From Planctomycetota bacterium (GTDB taxonomy: Bacteria > Planctomycetota > UBA1135 > GCA-002686595), in the NCBI GenBank assembly GCA_016220085.1, contig JACRIN010000015.1, positions 1 through 64,000 of the forward strand: a stretch of 64,000 nt of DNA, read 5' to 3'. Below the pieces are notes generated by a model. The model saw nothing but the letters and a program-made list of their open reading frames with translations, was not told the DNA's origin and ran no database searches. This document shows, piece by piece, positions 26,252-35,438 of this stretch (its first letter is position 1; every line of letters begins with the position of its first letter). The translations under genes were made by a program, and so were the position numbers.

Positions 26252-26877
26252 GCACCGCGCCGGTGCTGCCGCCTCCGCTCTTGGCTCTCTCGCCCGGCGA
26301 TCTCGGGCGCGCGACGGTCGAGCGGTTCCTCGCCGCGGCGTCGCGCGCGCGCGCGGCGGGTCTCGCCGGGATCGTGCTGCGCGAGCCGGCGCTCGACGAG
26401 CACGCGTACGTCGAGCTCGCGCGGCGTCTGCGGGCGAAGTTCGCCGGCGCGTGGCTCGCGGTCCACGACCGCGCGCATCTCGCGCTGCCGCTCGGCGCGG
26501 ACGCGGCGCACGTCGGCTTCCGCTCGCTCGCGCCCGCGGTGCTGCGCACGTGGCTCGACCCCAAGCTCGCGCTCGGACTCTCGACGCACGCCGACGACAA
26601 TGCGCGCGCGTGGGCCGACGCCGACTACCTGTTCCACGGGCCGGTGTTCGACACGCCCTCGAAGCGCGGGCTGGTCGAGCCGATCGGCCTCGCCGGCCTG
26701 GTCCGCGCCAAGGGCCGGACGACGCGCCCGACGTGGGCGCTCGGCGGGATCCGGCCGGACCGTGTGCGCGACGTGCTCGCGACCGGCGTGCAGGGCGTCG
26801 CGGTGCGGGCGGGGATCTTCGACGCCGCCGATCCGGCGCGCGCGGTCGCGAGCTTGCTCGCGGCGCTCGGGAAGTAG
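26248..26877 (+). CDS. thiE: Thiamine-phosphate synthase-like protein (ThiE/TenI family)
   Basis: A 209-residue TIM-barrel protein; ATG 26248 overlaps the preceding stop. ThiE couples hydroxymethylpyrimidine-diphosphate with thiazole-phosphate. Family blocks are present: GIVLREP (usually LREK), LAVHDRAHLALPLGADAAHV, LGLSTHADDNARAW, DYLFHGPVFDTPSKRG (the diagnostic GP.F.T.SK loop), and ALGGI ... GVQGVAVRAGIF for phosphate binding. The thiL gene follows, which supports a thiamine role. TenI-type thiazole tautomerase is an alternative because the first two motifs are divergent. Confidence 0.8.
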   Translation: MSTAPVLPPPLLALSPGDLGRATVERFLAAASRARAAGLAGIVLREPALDEHAYVELARRLRAKFAGAWLAVHDRAHLALPLGADAAHVGFRSLAPAVLRTWLDPKLALGLSTHADDNARAWADADYLFHGPVFDTPSKRGLVEPIGLAGLVRAKGRTTRPTWALGGIRPDRVRDVLATGVQGVAVRAGIFDAADPARAVASLLAALGK

Positions 26878-26911
26878 GGTGCGGCGCGCTCCCGATCGCT
26901 AGCATCTTCGC

Positions 26912-27829
26912 GTGACCTGGAACGAGGATCGGGTGCATCGTTGGCTCTCGCGCGAGCTCGCTCCGCGCGGTCTCTCGGGCGCGTTCGGGAGCGACGCCGC
27001 GAAGCTCTCGGGCGCGCTCCGGCGTCCGGTGATCTGCGTCGACCAGACGATCGAGGGCGTGCACTGCGCGGTCGGCACCGAGGCGGAGCTCGTCGGTCGC
27101 AAGGCCGCGGCGCGCGCGCTCTCCGACCTCGCGGCGTCCGCGGCGCGACCGGTCGCGCTGGTGCTCGCGATGGCGCTCGATCCGGCGACCGACGAAGCGT
27201 GGATCCGTCGCGCGATCCGCGCGGTTCAACGCGAAGCGCGACTCCACGGCGCGGAGCTGGTCGGCGGCGATCTCGCACAGCGACGCGGGCGCAACACGTT
27301 GGTCGTCACCGCGCTCGGCGACGGACAAGGCGCGCCGGTCGGGCGCGAGCGAGCGCGCGCGGGGGACGTCGTGCTGGTCACCGGTCCGGTCGGCGGCAGC
27401 CTGCTCGGTCGGCACCTGACGTTCGAGCCTCGGGTCGACGCGGGGCTCTGGCTCGCTCGCAACGGCGCGCGCGCGCTGATGGACGTCACCGACGGGCTCG
27501 CGCGCGATCTCGCGCGCCTCGCGCGAGCTTCCAGCGTCCGCATCGACCTCGAGCGGGTGCCGATCCATTCCGACGCGCGCCGTCTCGCGCGCAAGTCGGG
27601 TCGCTCGGCGTTCGAGCACGCGCTGCACGACGGCGAGGACTACGAGCTGCTCGCAACGCTGTCGAAGAAGCTCTTCGCGGCGCTCGAACCGGAACTGGGC
27701 GAGCGTCTGCCCGACGCGCGCGTGATCGGTCGCGTGCGCCGCGGCGCGGGCTTGTGGCTCCCGGCGAGCGAGCGCGAGAGCGAACTCGTGCGTTGGCACG
27801 GCCGCGGAGGCTACGTGCATGGCGGCTGA
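26912..27829 (+). CDS. thiL: Thiamine-monophosphate kinase
   Basis: A 305-residue AIR-synthase-fold kinase that phosphorylates thiamine phosphate to thiamine diphosphate. It starts at GTG 26912, 34 bp after thiE. Features include an acidic N-terminal substrate motif (VDQTIEGVHC), GRKAAARALSDLAASAA, the GGDLAQR loop, LVTGPVGGSLLGRH and MDVTDGLARDLARLA. HDGEDYELL near the C-terminus is diagnostic of ThiL. It differs from PurM (39524-41116), which shares the fold. With ThiE it forms the last steps of thiamine cofactor synthesis. The end overlaps tsaE by 11 bp. Confidence 0.92.
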   Translation: MTWNEDRVHRWLSRELAPRGLSGAFGSDAAKLSGALRRPVICVDQTIEGVHCAVGTEAELVGRKAAARALSDLAASAARPVALVLAMALDPATDEAWIRRAIRAVQREARLHGAELVGGDLAQRRGRNTLVVTALGDGQGAPVGRERARAGDVVLVTGPVGGSLLGRHLTFEPRVDAGLWLARNGARALMDVTDGLARDLARLARASSVRIDLERVPIHSDARRLARKSGRSAFEHALHDGEDYELLATLSKKLFAALEPELGERLPDARVIGRVRRGAGLWLPASERESELVRWHGRGGYVHGG

Positions 27830-28358
27830 GCTGTCGCGCCGCTCGCGCGAGTTCGTCACGCGCGATCCGCAAGCCACCGAGCGCCTCGCCGAGCACCTCG
27901 CTCGCGGACTCGAGCCCGGAACCGTGCTCGCGCTCGACGGCGAGCTCGGCGCCGGCAAGACGTGCTTCGTGCGCGGCCTGGCGCGCGGCCTGGACTCGGT
28001 CGATCCGGTCGCGAGCCCGACGTACACATTGATGCACGAGTACCGCGGCCGCCTCCCGCTCTACCACTTCGACGCGTGGATGCAGGGCCGCGAGGAAGCC
28101 TTCTTGGCCGGTGGGGGAGCCGAGTGGCTCGAGGCGGGCGGCGTCGCGGCGGTCGAATGGGCCGAGCGCGTCGCCGAGCACCTCCCGCGCGAACGCCTGC
28201 ACGTCGAGCTCGCGCATCGCCGCGACGGCGGCCGCACCGTGCGGATCTCGGTGCTCGGCGGCGAAACGCTTTCCGAGCGGGCGCGCGGCTGGCTCGCGCA
28301 GCTCGATGCGCTCGACCGCGGCGGCGAGCAGGCGGCCGAGGATGCGCGCGGCGATTGA
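27819..28358 (+). CDS. tsaE: tRNA threonylcarbamoyladenosine biosynthesis ATPase
   Basis: A 179-residue P-loop protein that acts with TsaB and TsaD to make the t6A modification at tRNA position 37. Walker A is GELGAGKT near residue 46. The family motifs SPTYTLMHEY, YHFDAW and AAVEWAERV follow. Residues beyond about 150 are a short acidic tail. The start, ATG 27819, lies inside the thiL end, so the two are cotranslated. tsaB and tsaD are not in the window. This is the last gene of the run that begins at uvrA. Confidence 0.92.
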   Translation: MAAELSRRSREFVTRDPQATERLAEHLARGLEPGTVLALDGELGAGKTCFVRGLARGLDSVDPVASPTYTLMHEYRGRLPLYHFDAWMQGREEAFLAGGGAEWLEAGGVAAVEWAERVAEHLPRERLHVELAHRRDGGRTVRISVLGGETLSERARGWLAQLDALDRGGEQAAEDARGD

Positions 28359-28391
28359 ACCGCGCGCGAACGCCCGCGTTGGAGGCGTGCG

Positions 28392-29024
28392 TTGAAGGGC
28401 GCGTGGGACGGCGAGCGAGACCCGCTCGCGGCGTTGCGACGCGGTGACCCGCGGCCCTTCGAGGAGTTCGTACGTTTGGAAGCGGCCACCTTCATCGGGT
28501 TCTTCGAGCGGCTCGGCGCGGACGGCGCCGAGGCCGAGGATCTGACCCAAGAGGTCTTCCTGCGCCTCTACCGTTTCTCAGCCGAGTACGAGGCGCGCGA
28601 CGCGTTCGGCGCCTACGCACTTCGGATCGCGCGCAACGCCTGGATCGACGCCGGCCGACGACGCGCTTCGAGGCCGCAGGTCGCGCACGACGAGCCGCTC
28701 GACGAACTCGACGTCGTGGACGAGCTCGCGCCCGGCCCGCGCGATCTCGAACTGCTCGAAGAGAGCGAACGAGCCCGCGCGGCGCTCGCGCGGCTGCCCG
28801 AGAGCCACCGCTGGGTGTTCGAACTCGCCGTGCTCCGCGGTCGGCCCTATCCGGAGATCGCCGAGCGGCTCGGCATCCCGCTCGGCACCGTGAAGTCGCG
28901 CGTCTTCCACGCGGTGCGCAAGCTGCGCGAGCTGCTCGCGCCCGACGAATCGCCCGACGCTTCGCGCGGCGAGGCGCCCGACAAGTCGCGCGGCGAATCG
29001 CGGGGCGGCGGAGGCGCGGCATGA
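28392..29024 (+). CDS. ECF-type RNA polymerase sigma factor
   Basis: A 210-residue sigma-70 family regulator with regions 2 and 4 only. Region 2 is visible in DLTQEVFLRLYRF and the following FGAYALRIARNAWIDAGRR. Region 4 is the helix-turn-helix YPEIAERLGIPLGTVKSRV. The start is TTG 28392, supported by GGAG at 28381-28384 seven bases upstream. A charged C-terminal tail of about 25 residues overlaps the next gene by 4 bp. Pairing with a membrane protein directly downstream suggests anti-sigma control of an envelope response. Confidence 0.9.
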   Translation: MKGAWDGERDPLAALRRGDPRPFEEFVRLEAATFIGFFERLGADGAEAEDLTQEVFLRLYRFSAEYEARDAFGAYALRIARNAWIDAGRRRASRPQVAHDEPLDELDVVDELAPGPRDLELLEESERARAALARLPESHRWVFELAVLRGRPYPEIAERLGIPLGTVKSRVFHAVRKLRELLAPDESPDASRGEAPDKSRGESRGGGGAA

Positions 29025-30070
29025 GTCACCTCCACGTCGATCCCGAGACGGCGCTGGAGCTCGCGCTCGCGCCCGTCGGCGATCCGCGCCGCCGTGCGGC
29101 GCAAAGTTGCGCGACCTGCCGCGCGGAGCTCGAGCGCAGCGTGCGCGAGCTCGCGCAGCTCGAAGCGCTGCGCGCCGCGTTCGAAGCGGACCCCGGCGCC
29201 GCTCGCGTGCGGCGATTGATCGAGCGCACGCTCGCCGCGACCACGCGCGAGGATCTCTCTTGGCGCGGCACGGCTCGGCTTTGGACGCAGTTCGCGCGCC
29301 GACGGCTCGCCGAATCCGCCGGGTTGCGTTGGCTCGCGGTCGCGGCGGGTTTGCAGCTCCTCGCGTTGCCGGTGGTCGCGTGGTGGGCGCTCTCGACGCG
29401 CGCGCCCGGCGGCGACCCCGTGGTCGAAGCGCCGCCGCCCGAACCGCGGGCTTCGATCCAAGTCGCCGAAATCCGCCTCGGGCCGAGCAGCGGGCCGAGC
29501 ATCGGACCGAGCCCAGCACCGAACGCGCCCGCGCTCGCCGACGCGCGCCGCGTCACCGAGCTCGAGGTCGAGAACGCGCTCGCGCGCGATCGACTGACGC
29601 TCGATCGCGCGCTGCGCTCGCCGCTCTTCGAGCGCACGTCGGCCGTGCGTCGGCCGGGCGAGTTGCTCGCTTGCCGCGTCGAGCGCTGGCGCGGAGAAAC
29701 CTGCGGAGTGCGCGCGCCGGGCACGTCCGTTTCCGGAATCGAAGCGGTGTTGTGGGCCGACATCCTGCTCGACGACTTCGTGCGCGACGCACGCGCCGGC
29801 GGCGAGCTCGCGTACCTGCTCTCGACCTGCCGCAGCCTCGCGGCGAGCCGTCGACCGGAGGCCGAGCTCGCGCGCCTGACCGTCGAGCGCGCGAGGCGTT
29901 ACGGAATCCTTGCCGACGCGCCGAGCGGCTCGCGCGCGGCCGACGCGGCGCCGTTCGACGACGCGTGGTTCCGCGCGCTGACGACCGCGGTCGCGGCCGC
30001 GTCGTCGCAAGACGATCCGACCGTGCGAGCGTGGCTCGCCTTCGGCGGTCCGGCGACGCGGGCGCGTTGA
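29021..30070 (+). CDS. Probable anti-sigma-like single-pass membrane protein
   Basis: A 349-residue protein coupled to the ECF sigma factor by an ATGA overlap. The cytoplasmic N-terminus contains CATC (about residues 28-31), reminiscent of the C..C of zinc-binding anti-sigma domains, but the usual H three residues before is missing. One transmembrane helix (RWLAVAAGLQLLALPVVAWW) lies near 104-123. A Pro/Ser-rich linker and an alpha-helical extracytoplasmic domain of unknown function follow. The anti-sigma role is inferred from position and topology, not from a clear domain match. Confidence 0.6.
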   Translation: MSHLHVDPETALELALAPVGDPRRRAAQSCATCRAELERSVRELAQLEALRAAFEADPGAARVRRLIERTLAATTREDLSWRGTARLWTQFARRRLAESAGLRWLAVAAGLQLLALPVVAWWALSTRAPGGDPVVEAPPPEPRASIQVAEIRLGPSSGPSIGPSPAPNAPALADARRVTELEVENALARDRLTLDRALRSPLFERTSAVRRPGELLACRVERWRGETCGVRAPGTSVSGIEAVLWADILLDDFVRDARAGGELAYLLSTCRSLAASRRPEAELARLTVERARRYGILADAPSGSRAADAAPFDDAWFRALTTAVAAASSQDDPTVRAWLAFGGPATRAR

Positions 30071-30132
30071 GCTCCGAACCCGCCGCGGGGCGCCTGGCTC
30101 CGCTCCCCGGCGTCGAGTAGGCTCTGGCGCCC

Positions 30133-31722
30133 ATGAAGCGTGCTTTCGTCTCCTTCACGGCGTGCATGTTCGCGCCGGTTGCTTCGCTCTACTCTCAAAC
30201 TCCCGCGACCGAGCCCGCCGCGCAGGCCCAGACTCCGACGGCGGCGCCCGCAACGGAGGCCCAGGCGCCGGCCGCAGCACCCGCCGCGCAAGCGACCGAG
30301 CCGCGCCCGGTGCTCGCGCTGTCGCTCGACGACGCGCTGCGCATCGCGCTCGAAGCCGACCTCGGACTCGCGATCGAGGAAACCGCGGTCGACGTCGCGC
30401 GCTTCGACTTCGCCGGGAGTTGGGGCTCGTTCGATCCCGTGTGGACGGCGACCGGCTCGGTGTCCGACAGCGAGTTCGAGGCGTCGAACGTCTTCCAGGG
30501 CGGCGGCAACTCGTCGGTGATCGAAGAGGACACGCAAAACTTCAACACCGGGCTCGACTTCCCGCTGACCAGCGGCGGGACGCTGTCGCTCGAGTTCGAC
30601 ACCAACAACAGTCGCTCGAACAGCTCCGCGCAGCTCGCCGAGGTCTCGACGACCGACTTGTGGACGCTGTCCTACACGCAGCCGTTGCTGCGTGGCGCGT
30701 GGAGGAGCTACGCGACCAGCCGTCAGCGCCAGAACGAGCTCGCGTGGAACCAAGCGCGCGAGCACCAGCGTCAGACCCGCCAAGAGCTCCTGCTCACCGT
30801 CCAGAACTCGTACTGGGATTTGGTCGCGGCGCTCGAGCAGGGCAAGGTCGCCCACACGACGCTCGAACTCGGCCGTCAACAGCTCGACCAGAACCAACGC
30901 CGCCTCGACGCGGGCGTCGGCACCGAGGTCGACGTGCTGCAGGCCCAGGCGAACGTCGCGGTGCGCGAGCAGGAGCGCCTGCAATCGCAAGTCGACGTCA
31001 AGACCGCCGCCGACCGGCTGAAGGCGTCGCTCTTCGCCAACGACTTCGGACGCTGGGAGATCGAGATCGATCCGATCACGCCGTTGCCCACCGACGTGCG
31101 ATACACGGTCGTGCCGTGGCAAGCGGCGCTCTCGGTCGCGCTGGAGGAGCGCGCCGAGATGCGCTCGCAGCGGCTCGCGATCCAACGCGCGGAGATCGAC
31201 CTCCAGCGCGCCGGCAACGAACGCCAGCCGACGCTCGACTTGACGCTGTCCTCGTCCGCGCGCGGCTTCGACAGCGATTCGTCGGAGGCGTTCGACAGCG
31301 CGACGAGCTGGGAGTTCCCGACCAGCCAGGCCGCGCTCTCGTTCTCGCTGCCGATCTTCAATCGCACCGCGAAGAACGCGGAACGCAGCGCCCGCGCGCT
31401 CGTCATCCGCTCGCACCTCGAAGCCGACCGCGTCGAGCTCTCGATCACGACCGAGGTCCGCAACGCGGTCCGCCAAGTCGAGTATCAGGCCGAAGCCGTG
31501 CGCGCGGCGACGAAGAGCCTCGAGCTCGCGCGCCGTCAGCTCGAAGCCGAGGAAGCCCGCTATCGCGAGGGACTGTCGACGACCTTCCAAGTCCTCGAGT
31601 TCCAGCAGAAGCTCGCCGAGGCGCTGTCCTCCGAGAAGCGCGCGCGCGCGGAGTTCGTGAAAGCGACCGCCGCGCTCACCAAGGCACAGGGTTTGACCGA
31701 GGTCGGGCCCCGAGCCAAGTGA
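30133..31722 (+). CDS. TolC-family outer membrane efflux protein
   Basis: A 529-residue exported protein. A signal peptide (residues 1-22) is followed by an Ala/Pro/Thr/Gln-rich linker to about residue 58, then the repeated TolC/OEP coiled-coil body (LSLDDALRIALEADLGL, then SYTQPLLRG, and LELARRQLEAEEARYREGLS near the end). TolC proteins form outer-membrane channels for efflux pumps or type I secretion. No pump or membrane-fusion partner is adjacent, so its transport partner is unknown. It overlaps the next gene by 4 bp. Confidence 0.87.
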   Translation: MKRAFVSFTACMFAPVASLYSQTPATEPAAQAQTPTAAPATEAQAPAAAPAAQATEPRPVLALSLDDALRIALEADLGLAIEETAVDVARFDFAGSWGSFDPVWTATGSVSDSEFEASNVFQGGGNSSVIEEDTQNFNTGLDFPLTSGGTLSLEFDTNNSRSNSSAQLAEVSTTDLWTLSYTQPLLRGAWRSYATSRQRQNELAWNQAREHQRQTRQELLLTVQNSYWDLVAALEQGKVAHTTLELGRQQLDQNQRRLDAGVGTEVDVLQAQANVAVREQERLQSQVDVKTAADRLKASLFANDFGRWEIEIDPITPLPTDVRYTVVPWQAALSVALEERAEMRSQRLAIQRAEIDLQRAGNERQPTLDLTLSSSARGFDSDSSEAFDSATSWEFPTSQAALSFSLPIFNRTAKNAERSARALVIRSHLEADRVELSITTEVRNAVRQVEYQAEAVRAATKSLELARRQLEAEEARYREGLSTTFQVLEFQQKLAEALSSEKRARAEFVKATAALTKAQGLTEVGPRAK

Positions 31723-33440
31723 CGCGCCGACCCCACAACGCCAGAACGCCTCGGTTGCCTTTCGCACGCGCGCTGTGCGCGGTCGCACTGTCGACGGCCC
31801 TCGCGGCCTGCGATTCGTCCGAGCCGTCCGCCCCGGCGGCCGCAGTCGGCTCGCTCGATCCTGCGAGCGATCCGCGGCTCGCGCCGCTCTTCGCGCCGAG
31901 CGACCGCGACGGACACTACGACGTCGACACGTCCGATCCGATCGCGATCCTCGAGGAGACGCTGCTGCGCGGTCAGCTCGATCCGCTGCGGCGCGCGCGC
32001 CTCGAGCTCGCGCAAGCGGGCGAACCTGGGCTCGCTGTCGCGCGTCGGATCCTGGACGCGCACGGCGACGATCCGATGCTCGAAGGCTGGGTGCGCAACG
32101 CGCTCGATGTCGTGTCGCTCTCGAAGGAGCCCGGCGCGCACGAACTCGTCGTGCGCACGCTGGAATCGCCGCGCGAGGAGCTGCGCGCGATCGCGCTGCG
32201 CATGCTGCGCCGACGCGGGACGCCGGAGGCGCCGGAGCCGGGGCAAGGCCGTGCCGAGGACTTCGACCTCGTGCTCGTCGCGCTCGACCGCGCGGGCGCC
32301 ACGACGATCCGCGAATGCGCGCTGGTGCTGCACGACCTCGATCCCGTCCGCGCCGAGGCGCAGTACGTCGAATGGATGCAACGCGGCCTGCTGCGGGAGC
32401 TCTGGCCCGAGTTCGCGCCGTATCTCGCGGCGGCGACCGCCCCCGCGACGGTCGAGGCGTGCCGCGCGCTCCAGCGCGAGGCGCCGCCGCTCGTGCGGCC
32501 GTACCTCGCGGTCGCCGCGGCGCGCGCCGGAGACTCGGAGTCGCGCGAGTTCCTGCGCGCCGAGCGCACGAGCGACGCGCCGGAGCGGCGCACGCTCGCG
32601 ATCGCCGCTCTGACCGCCGGACGCATGCTCGACGAGCTCGAGGCGGTGCTCGCGACCGAGACGAACTGCGAGCTGCGCGCGATGGCGTTGCGCGAGTTCG
32701 CGCTCGCGCCGGACGAGCCGCGCACCCGCGGCGTGCTGCACCAAGCGACCGCCGATGCGTGCGACGAGTTGCGCTTCGTCGCTCTCGACGCGCTCGTCGC
32801 GCGCCGCGACGAGCGAGCCTACGACCGCGCGCTCGCGACGCTCGACACCGCGAACGCGCTCGACCTGACGGTGACGATGCGCGCGCTGCGCCGCTCGCTG
32901 TCGGGCGACTTGGCGTTCGCGGAGCGCGTGCTCGATCGCCTGCTCGCGCGCCACGAGCGCGAGGCAGCTCAACCCGCGGGGGAGCGCGCGCAGCTCTTGC
33001 AGTCGATCGGTCAGGTGCCGCTCGAACGCGCCGCGCGCTTCCTGCTCGAACGCGCGCGCGTCGAGACCGATCGCATCCAGACGTTCGAACCGCATCGCTG
33101 GCTCTGCCTCCAGGCCGCGAACACCGGCGCGGCGGGCACCGCGGTGTTCCTCGCCGAGCTCGCGGGCGAACGCGATCCGCGCCGTCGGCTCGATCTGCTC
33201 GAAGGTCTGGCGGCTCCCGCGGTCGAAGGTTCGCGTGCCGCGCTGCTCGAGCTCGTCCAAGGCGACACGCTCGCTTCGCACGAGATCGTCTACGCCGCGG
33301 AACGCCTGGTGACGCTCGGCCCGGTCGCTCGGGTCGCGCCGGTGTTGAAGCGCGTGACGCTGCGCGTCGAGGAACCCGCGGCACGGCGCGCGCTCCAGGC
33401 GCTGCTGTGGCGCAGCTATCCGTCGCAGAAGCGCGGCTGA
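31719..33440 (+). CDS. HEAT-like repeat lipoprotein
   Basis: A 573-residue protein starting at GTG 31719, overlapping the TolC-family stop. The N-terminus has a basic stretch, a hydrophobic core and the lipobox LAAC (ALSTALAAC), predicting lipid attachment. The body is alpha-helical with repeating pairs such as LRAIALRMLRRRG, LRAMALREFAL and LRFVALDALVARRD, consistent with HEAT-like repeats that mediate protein contacts. Coupling to the TolC-family gene suggests an envelope role. No enzymatic motif is present. Confidence 0.7.
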   Translation: MTRRPHNARTPRLPFARALCAVALSTALAACDSSEPSAPAAAVGSLDPASDPRLAPLFAPSDRDGHYDVDTSDPIAILEETLLRGQLDPLRRARLELAQAGEPGLAVARRILDAHGDDPMLEGWVRNALDVVSLSKEPGAHELVVRTLESPREELRAIALRMLRRRGTPEAPEPGQGRAEDFDLVLVALDRAGATTIRECALVLHDLDPVRAEAQYVEWMQRGLLRELWPEFAPYLAAATAPATVEACRALQREAPPLVRPYLAVAAARAGDSESREFLRAERTSDAPERRTLAIAALTAGRMLDELEAVLATETNCELRAMALREFALAPDEPRTRGVLHQATADACDELRFVALDALVARRDERAYDRALATLDTANALDLTVTMRALRRSLSGDLAFAERVLDRLLARHEREAAQPAGERAQLLQSIGQVPLERAARFLLERARVETDRIQTFEPHRWLCLQAANTGAAGTAVFLAELAGERDPRRRLDLLEGLAAPAVEGSRAALLELVQGDTLASHEIVYAAERLVTLGPVARVAPVLKRVTLRVEEPAARRALQALLWRSYPSQKRG

Positions 33441-33444
33441 CGCG

Positions 33445-33963
33445 TCACTCGTTCGCGAGCGCAGCGTCGCGCCAACCGGCGTCGGCGTCGAGCGTCGCGA
33501 GCTCTGGAGCGCCGGTCGGTCCCGACCAACGCGCGCCGGCGTTCGGATGCACGAGCGGCGCGGCGCCGACGAAATCGACGAACACGCGCGAACCGGTGCG
33601 GCCGGCGCGCCACGGCCACGCGCGCACCGCCAAACACTCGCCGGGGCCCCGCACCACGTCGAAGAGGTAGCCGTGGCGGCGCAGCAACCTGCCGTCGTCG
33701 AGGTACTCGGCGTCGGTCATCCATTGCGCGAGCCCGTCGCCCGCGGCGACCAGGTCGGCGACCTGCGCCGGACGTTCGGCGGCGTGGACTTCGAGCGTCG
33801 ACGCGAGCCTACCGAGCAGCACGCGCGCGTCGTTCTCGTTCTCGCGCAGCGCGAACTCGCGCAAGCGCGGCAACGAGATCACGACGACGACCGCGGCGAT
33901 CGCGACGAGCGTCAGGTAGCGCCACCAAGACGGCGAACGGCGTGCGACTTCCTCGGCGGACAT
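33445..33963 (-). CDS. Pseudopilin-like single-pass membrane protein
   Basis: A 172-residue protein with one N-terminal transmembrane helix (YLTLVAIAAVVVVISLPRL, residues about 16-34) that runs directly into an amphipathic helix, followed by a small beta-rich domain (YLDDGRLLRRHGYLFDVV, VFVDFVG, HPNAGARWSGP). This resembles type II secretion pseudopilins, but the leader-peptidase G/E processing site is not evident. The gene ends 4 bp from the convergent lipoprotein gene. Function unknown. Confidence 0.55.
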   Translation of the reverse strand: MSAEEVARRSPSWWRYLTLVAIAAVVVVISLPRLREFALRENENDARVLLGRLASTLEVHAAERPAQVADLVAAGDGLAQWMTDAEYLDDGRLLRRHGYLFDVVRGPGECLAVRAWPWRAGRTGSRVFVDFVGAAPLVHPNAGARWSGPTGAPELATLDADAGWRDAALANE

Positions 33964-34003
33964 CGCACGCGATTGTGGAGTCCGCTGTGCTACGCTTCAA
34001 GCG

Positions 34004-35431
34004 ATGCGTCGTCCTTCGATCGCGCAGTGCCCGATCGCTCTCGCGGAAGTCGCGCGCTCGGTCGCGCGGCGACTCGCGAACTCCGGCCACCGCGCGTGGA
34101 TCGTCGGCGGATCGGTGCGCGACCTCGCGCTCGGCCGCGCGCCCGAAGACGTCGACATGACGTCGGCGGCGACGCCCGACGAAGTCGAGCCGCTCTTCGA
34201 GCACGTCGTTCCGCTCGGCCGCGCGTTCGGCACGCTGCAGCTCTTGGTCGACGGCGTCGAGGTCGAGCACACGACGTTTCGCTCCGAGACCGGTTACGCG
34301 GATTCGCGCCGGCCGACGTCGATCGCGTTCGGACGGACGCTGGAGGAGGACGCAGCGCGCCGCGACTTCACCTGCAACGCGCTCTACCTCGATCCGTTGA
34401 CCGACGAGGTCGCGGATCCGACCGGCGGGCTCGCCGATCTCGAGCGAGGCGTGCTGCGGACGGTGGGGGAGCCGCGCGAGCGCTTCCGCGAGGACGGGTT
34501 GCGCCTGGTGCGCATGGCACGGTTCGCGGCGGCGCTCAGGCTCGAGATCGAGCCGGCGACGTGGGAGGCGGCGCGCGCGTCGCACGCCGCGTTGGTCGGC
34601 GTCAGCGTCGAGCGCGCGTTGGTCGAGTTCGAGCGGATGTTCGCCGCGCCGGGCGGTCCGCGCGCGGTCGAGCTGCTGCGCGGCGCGGGGCTGTTGGAGC
34701 TCTTGCTGCCCGGCCAAGGCGGCTTGCACGGCCCCGAGCTAGCGCCCGAGAGCGCCCAGGCGATCCGCGCGGCGGCGCTCGAGGTGCTCGAGCCCGCGCC
34801 CGGCGTCGCGCTCGGGCTGGCGGTGCTGCTCGATCCGGATCCGACGGGGCATTCGGGTCCTTCCGAGACCTCCGATCCGACCGCTCTCGCCCAGCCCGGC
34901 GAGCACGGTGGTTCGGCCCGCTCGGCGGGGTCCCGTGGGTTGGCCGGACTGCATCGGAGCTCCAACGCGCCCTCGAGCTCTGCAACCGGGCCCGCGAGCA
35001 CCGCCGAAGCCGCGCTCGAGCGCCTGCGGCCGTCGCGCGAGCTGCGGCGGACGGTCGAAGGGCTCTGGCGGCTGAGGCGCGAGTTCGAGAGCCTCGCCGC
35101 GAGCGAGGCAGCTCCGCGCTCGCGCAAGGCGCGCACGCTGCGCGAACCGCTCGCCGACGATGCGCTGCGCGTCGCGGTCGCGTTCCGGATCGCGCTCGGC
35201 CGCGCGCGCGAGCCGCTCGACGCGCTCGGCGCTTGGAAACGCGCGCTCGGCGCCGACGAGCTCCATCCCAAGCCGCTGTGCAGCCCCGACGACCTCGCGC
35301 GCGCCGGAGTGCCGCGCGACGCTCGCTTCGGCGCGACGCTCGCCGCTCTGGAGGACGCGCAACTCGACGGAAGCGTGACCACGCGCGAGCAAGCACTCGC
35401 GTGGCTCGCCGAGCGCGTGAAGTCGCTCTAG
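34004..35431 (+). CDS. tRNA nucleotidyltransferase / poly(A) polymerase family
   Basis: A 475-residue class II nucleotidyltransferase that adds or repairs tRNA 3' CCA ends or polyadenylates RNA. The head domain shows AWIVGGSVRDLALGR, EDVDMTSAATP (catalytic Asp pair), RRDFTCNALYLDP and the downstream DGLRLVRMARFAAAL. The C-terminal helical body continues to residue 475. Between LAVLLDPD and AEAALERLRPSR lies about 55 residues of Ser/Gly/Pro-rich low-complexity sequence, an insertion relative to typical enzymes. CCA versus poly(A) activity cannot be told from sequence alone. Confidence 0.88.
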   Translation: MRRPSIAQCPIALAEVARSVARRLANSGHRAWIVGGSVRDLALGRAPEDVDMTSAATPDEVEPLFEHVVPLGRAFGTLQLLVDGVEVEHTTFRSETGYADSRRPTSIAFGRTLEEDAARRDFTCNALYLDPLTDEVADPTGGLADLERGVLRTVGEPRERFREDGLRLVRMARFAAALRLEIEPATWEAARASHAALVGVSVERALVEFERMFAAPGGPRAVELLRGAGLLELLLPGQGGLHGPELAPESAQAIRAAALEVLEPAPGVALGLAVLLDPDPTGHSGPSETSDPTALAQPGEHGGSARSAGSRGLAGLHRSSNAPSSSATGPASTAEAALERLRPSRELRRTVEGLWRLRREFESLAASEAAPRSRKARTLREPLADDALRVAVAFRIALGRAREPLDALGAWKRALGADELHPKPLCSPDDLARAGVPRDARFGATLAALEDAQLDGSVTTREQALAWLAERVKSL

Positions 35432-35438
35432 CGCTCGC

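Noticed and set aside
26912-27829. A second purM instead of thiL
   Set aside because: The HDGEDYELL and MDVTDGLARD motifs and the thiE neighbour identify thiamine-monophosphate kinase, which only shares the PurM fold.
24053-28027. A 1324-codon frame antisense to the XPB partner and thi genes
   Set aside because: Composition is typical of antisense shadow ORFs, and clear families are encoded on the other strand.
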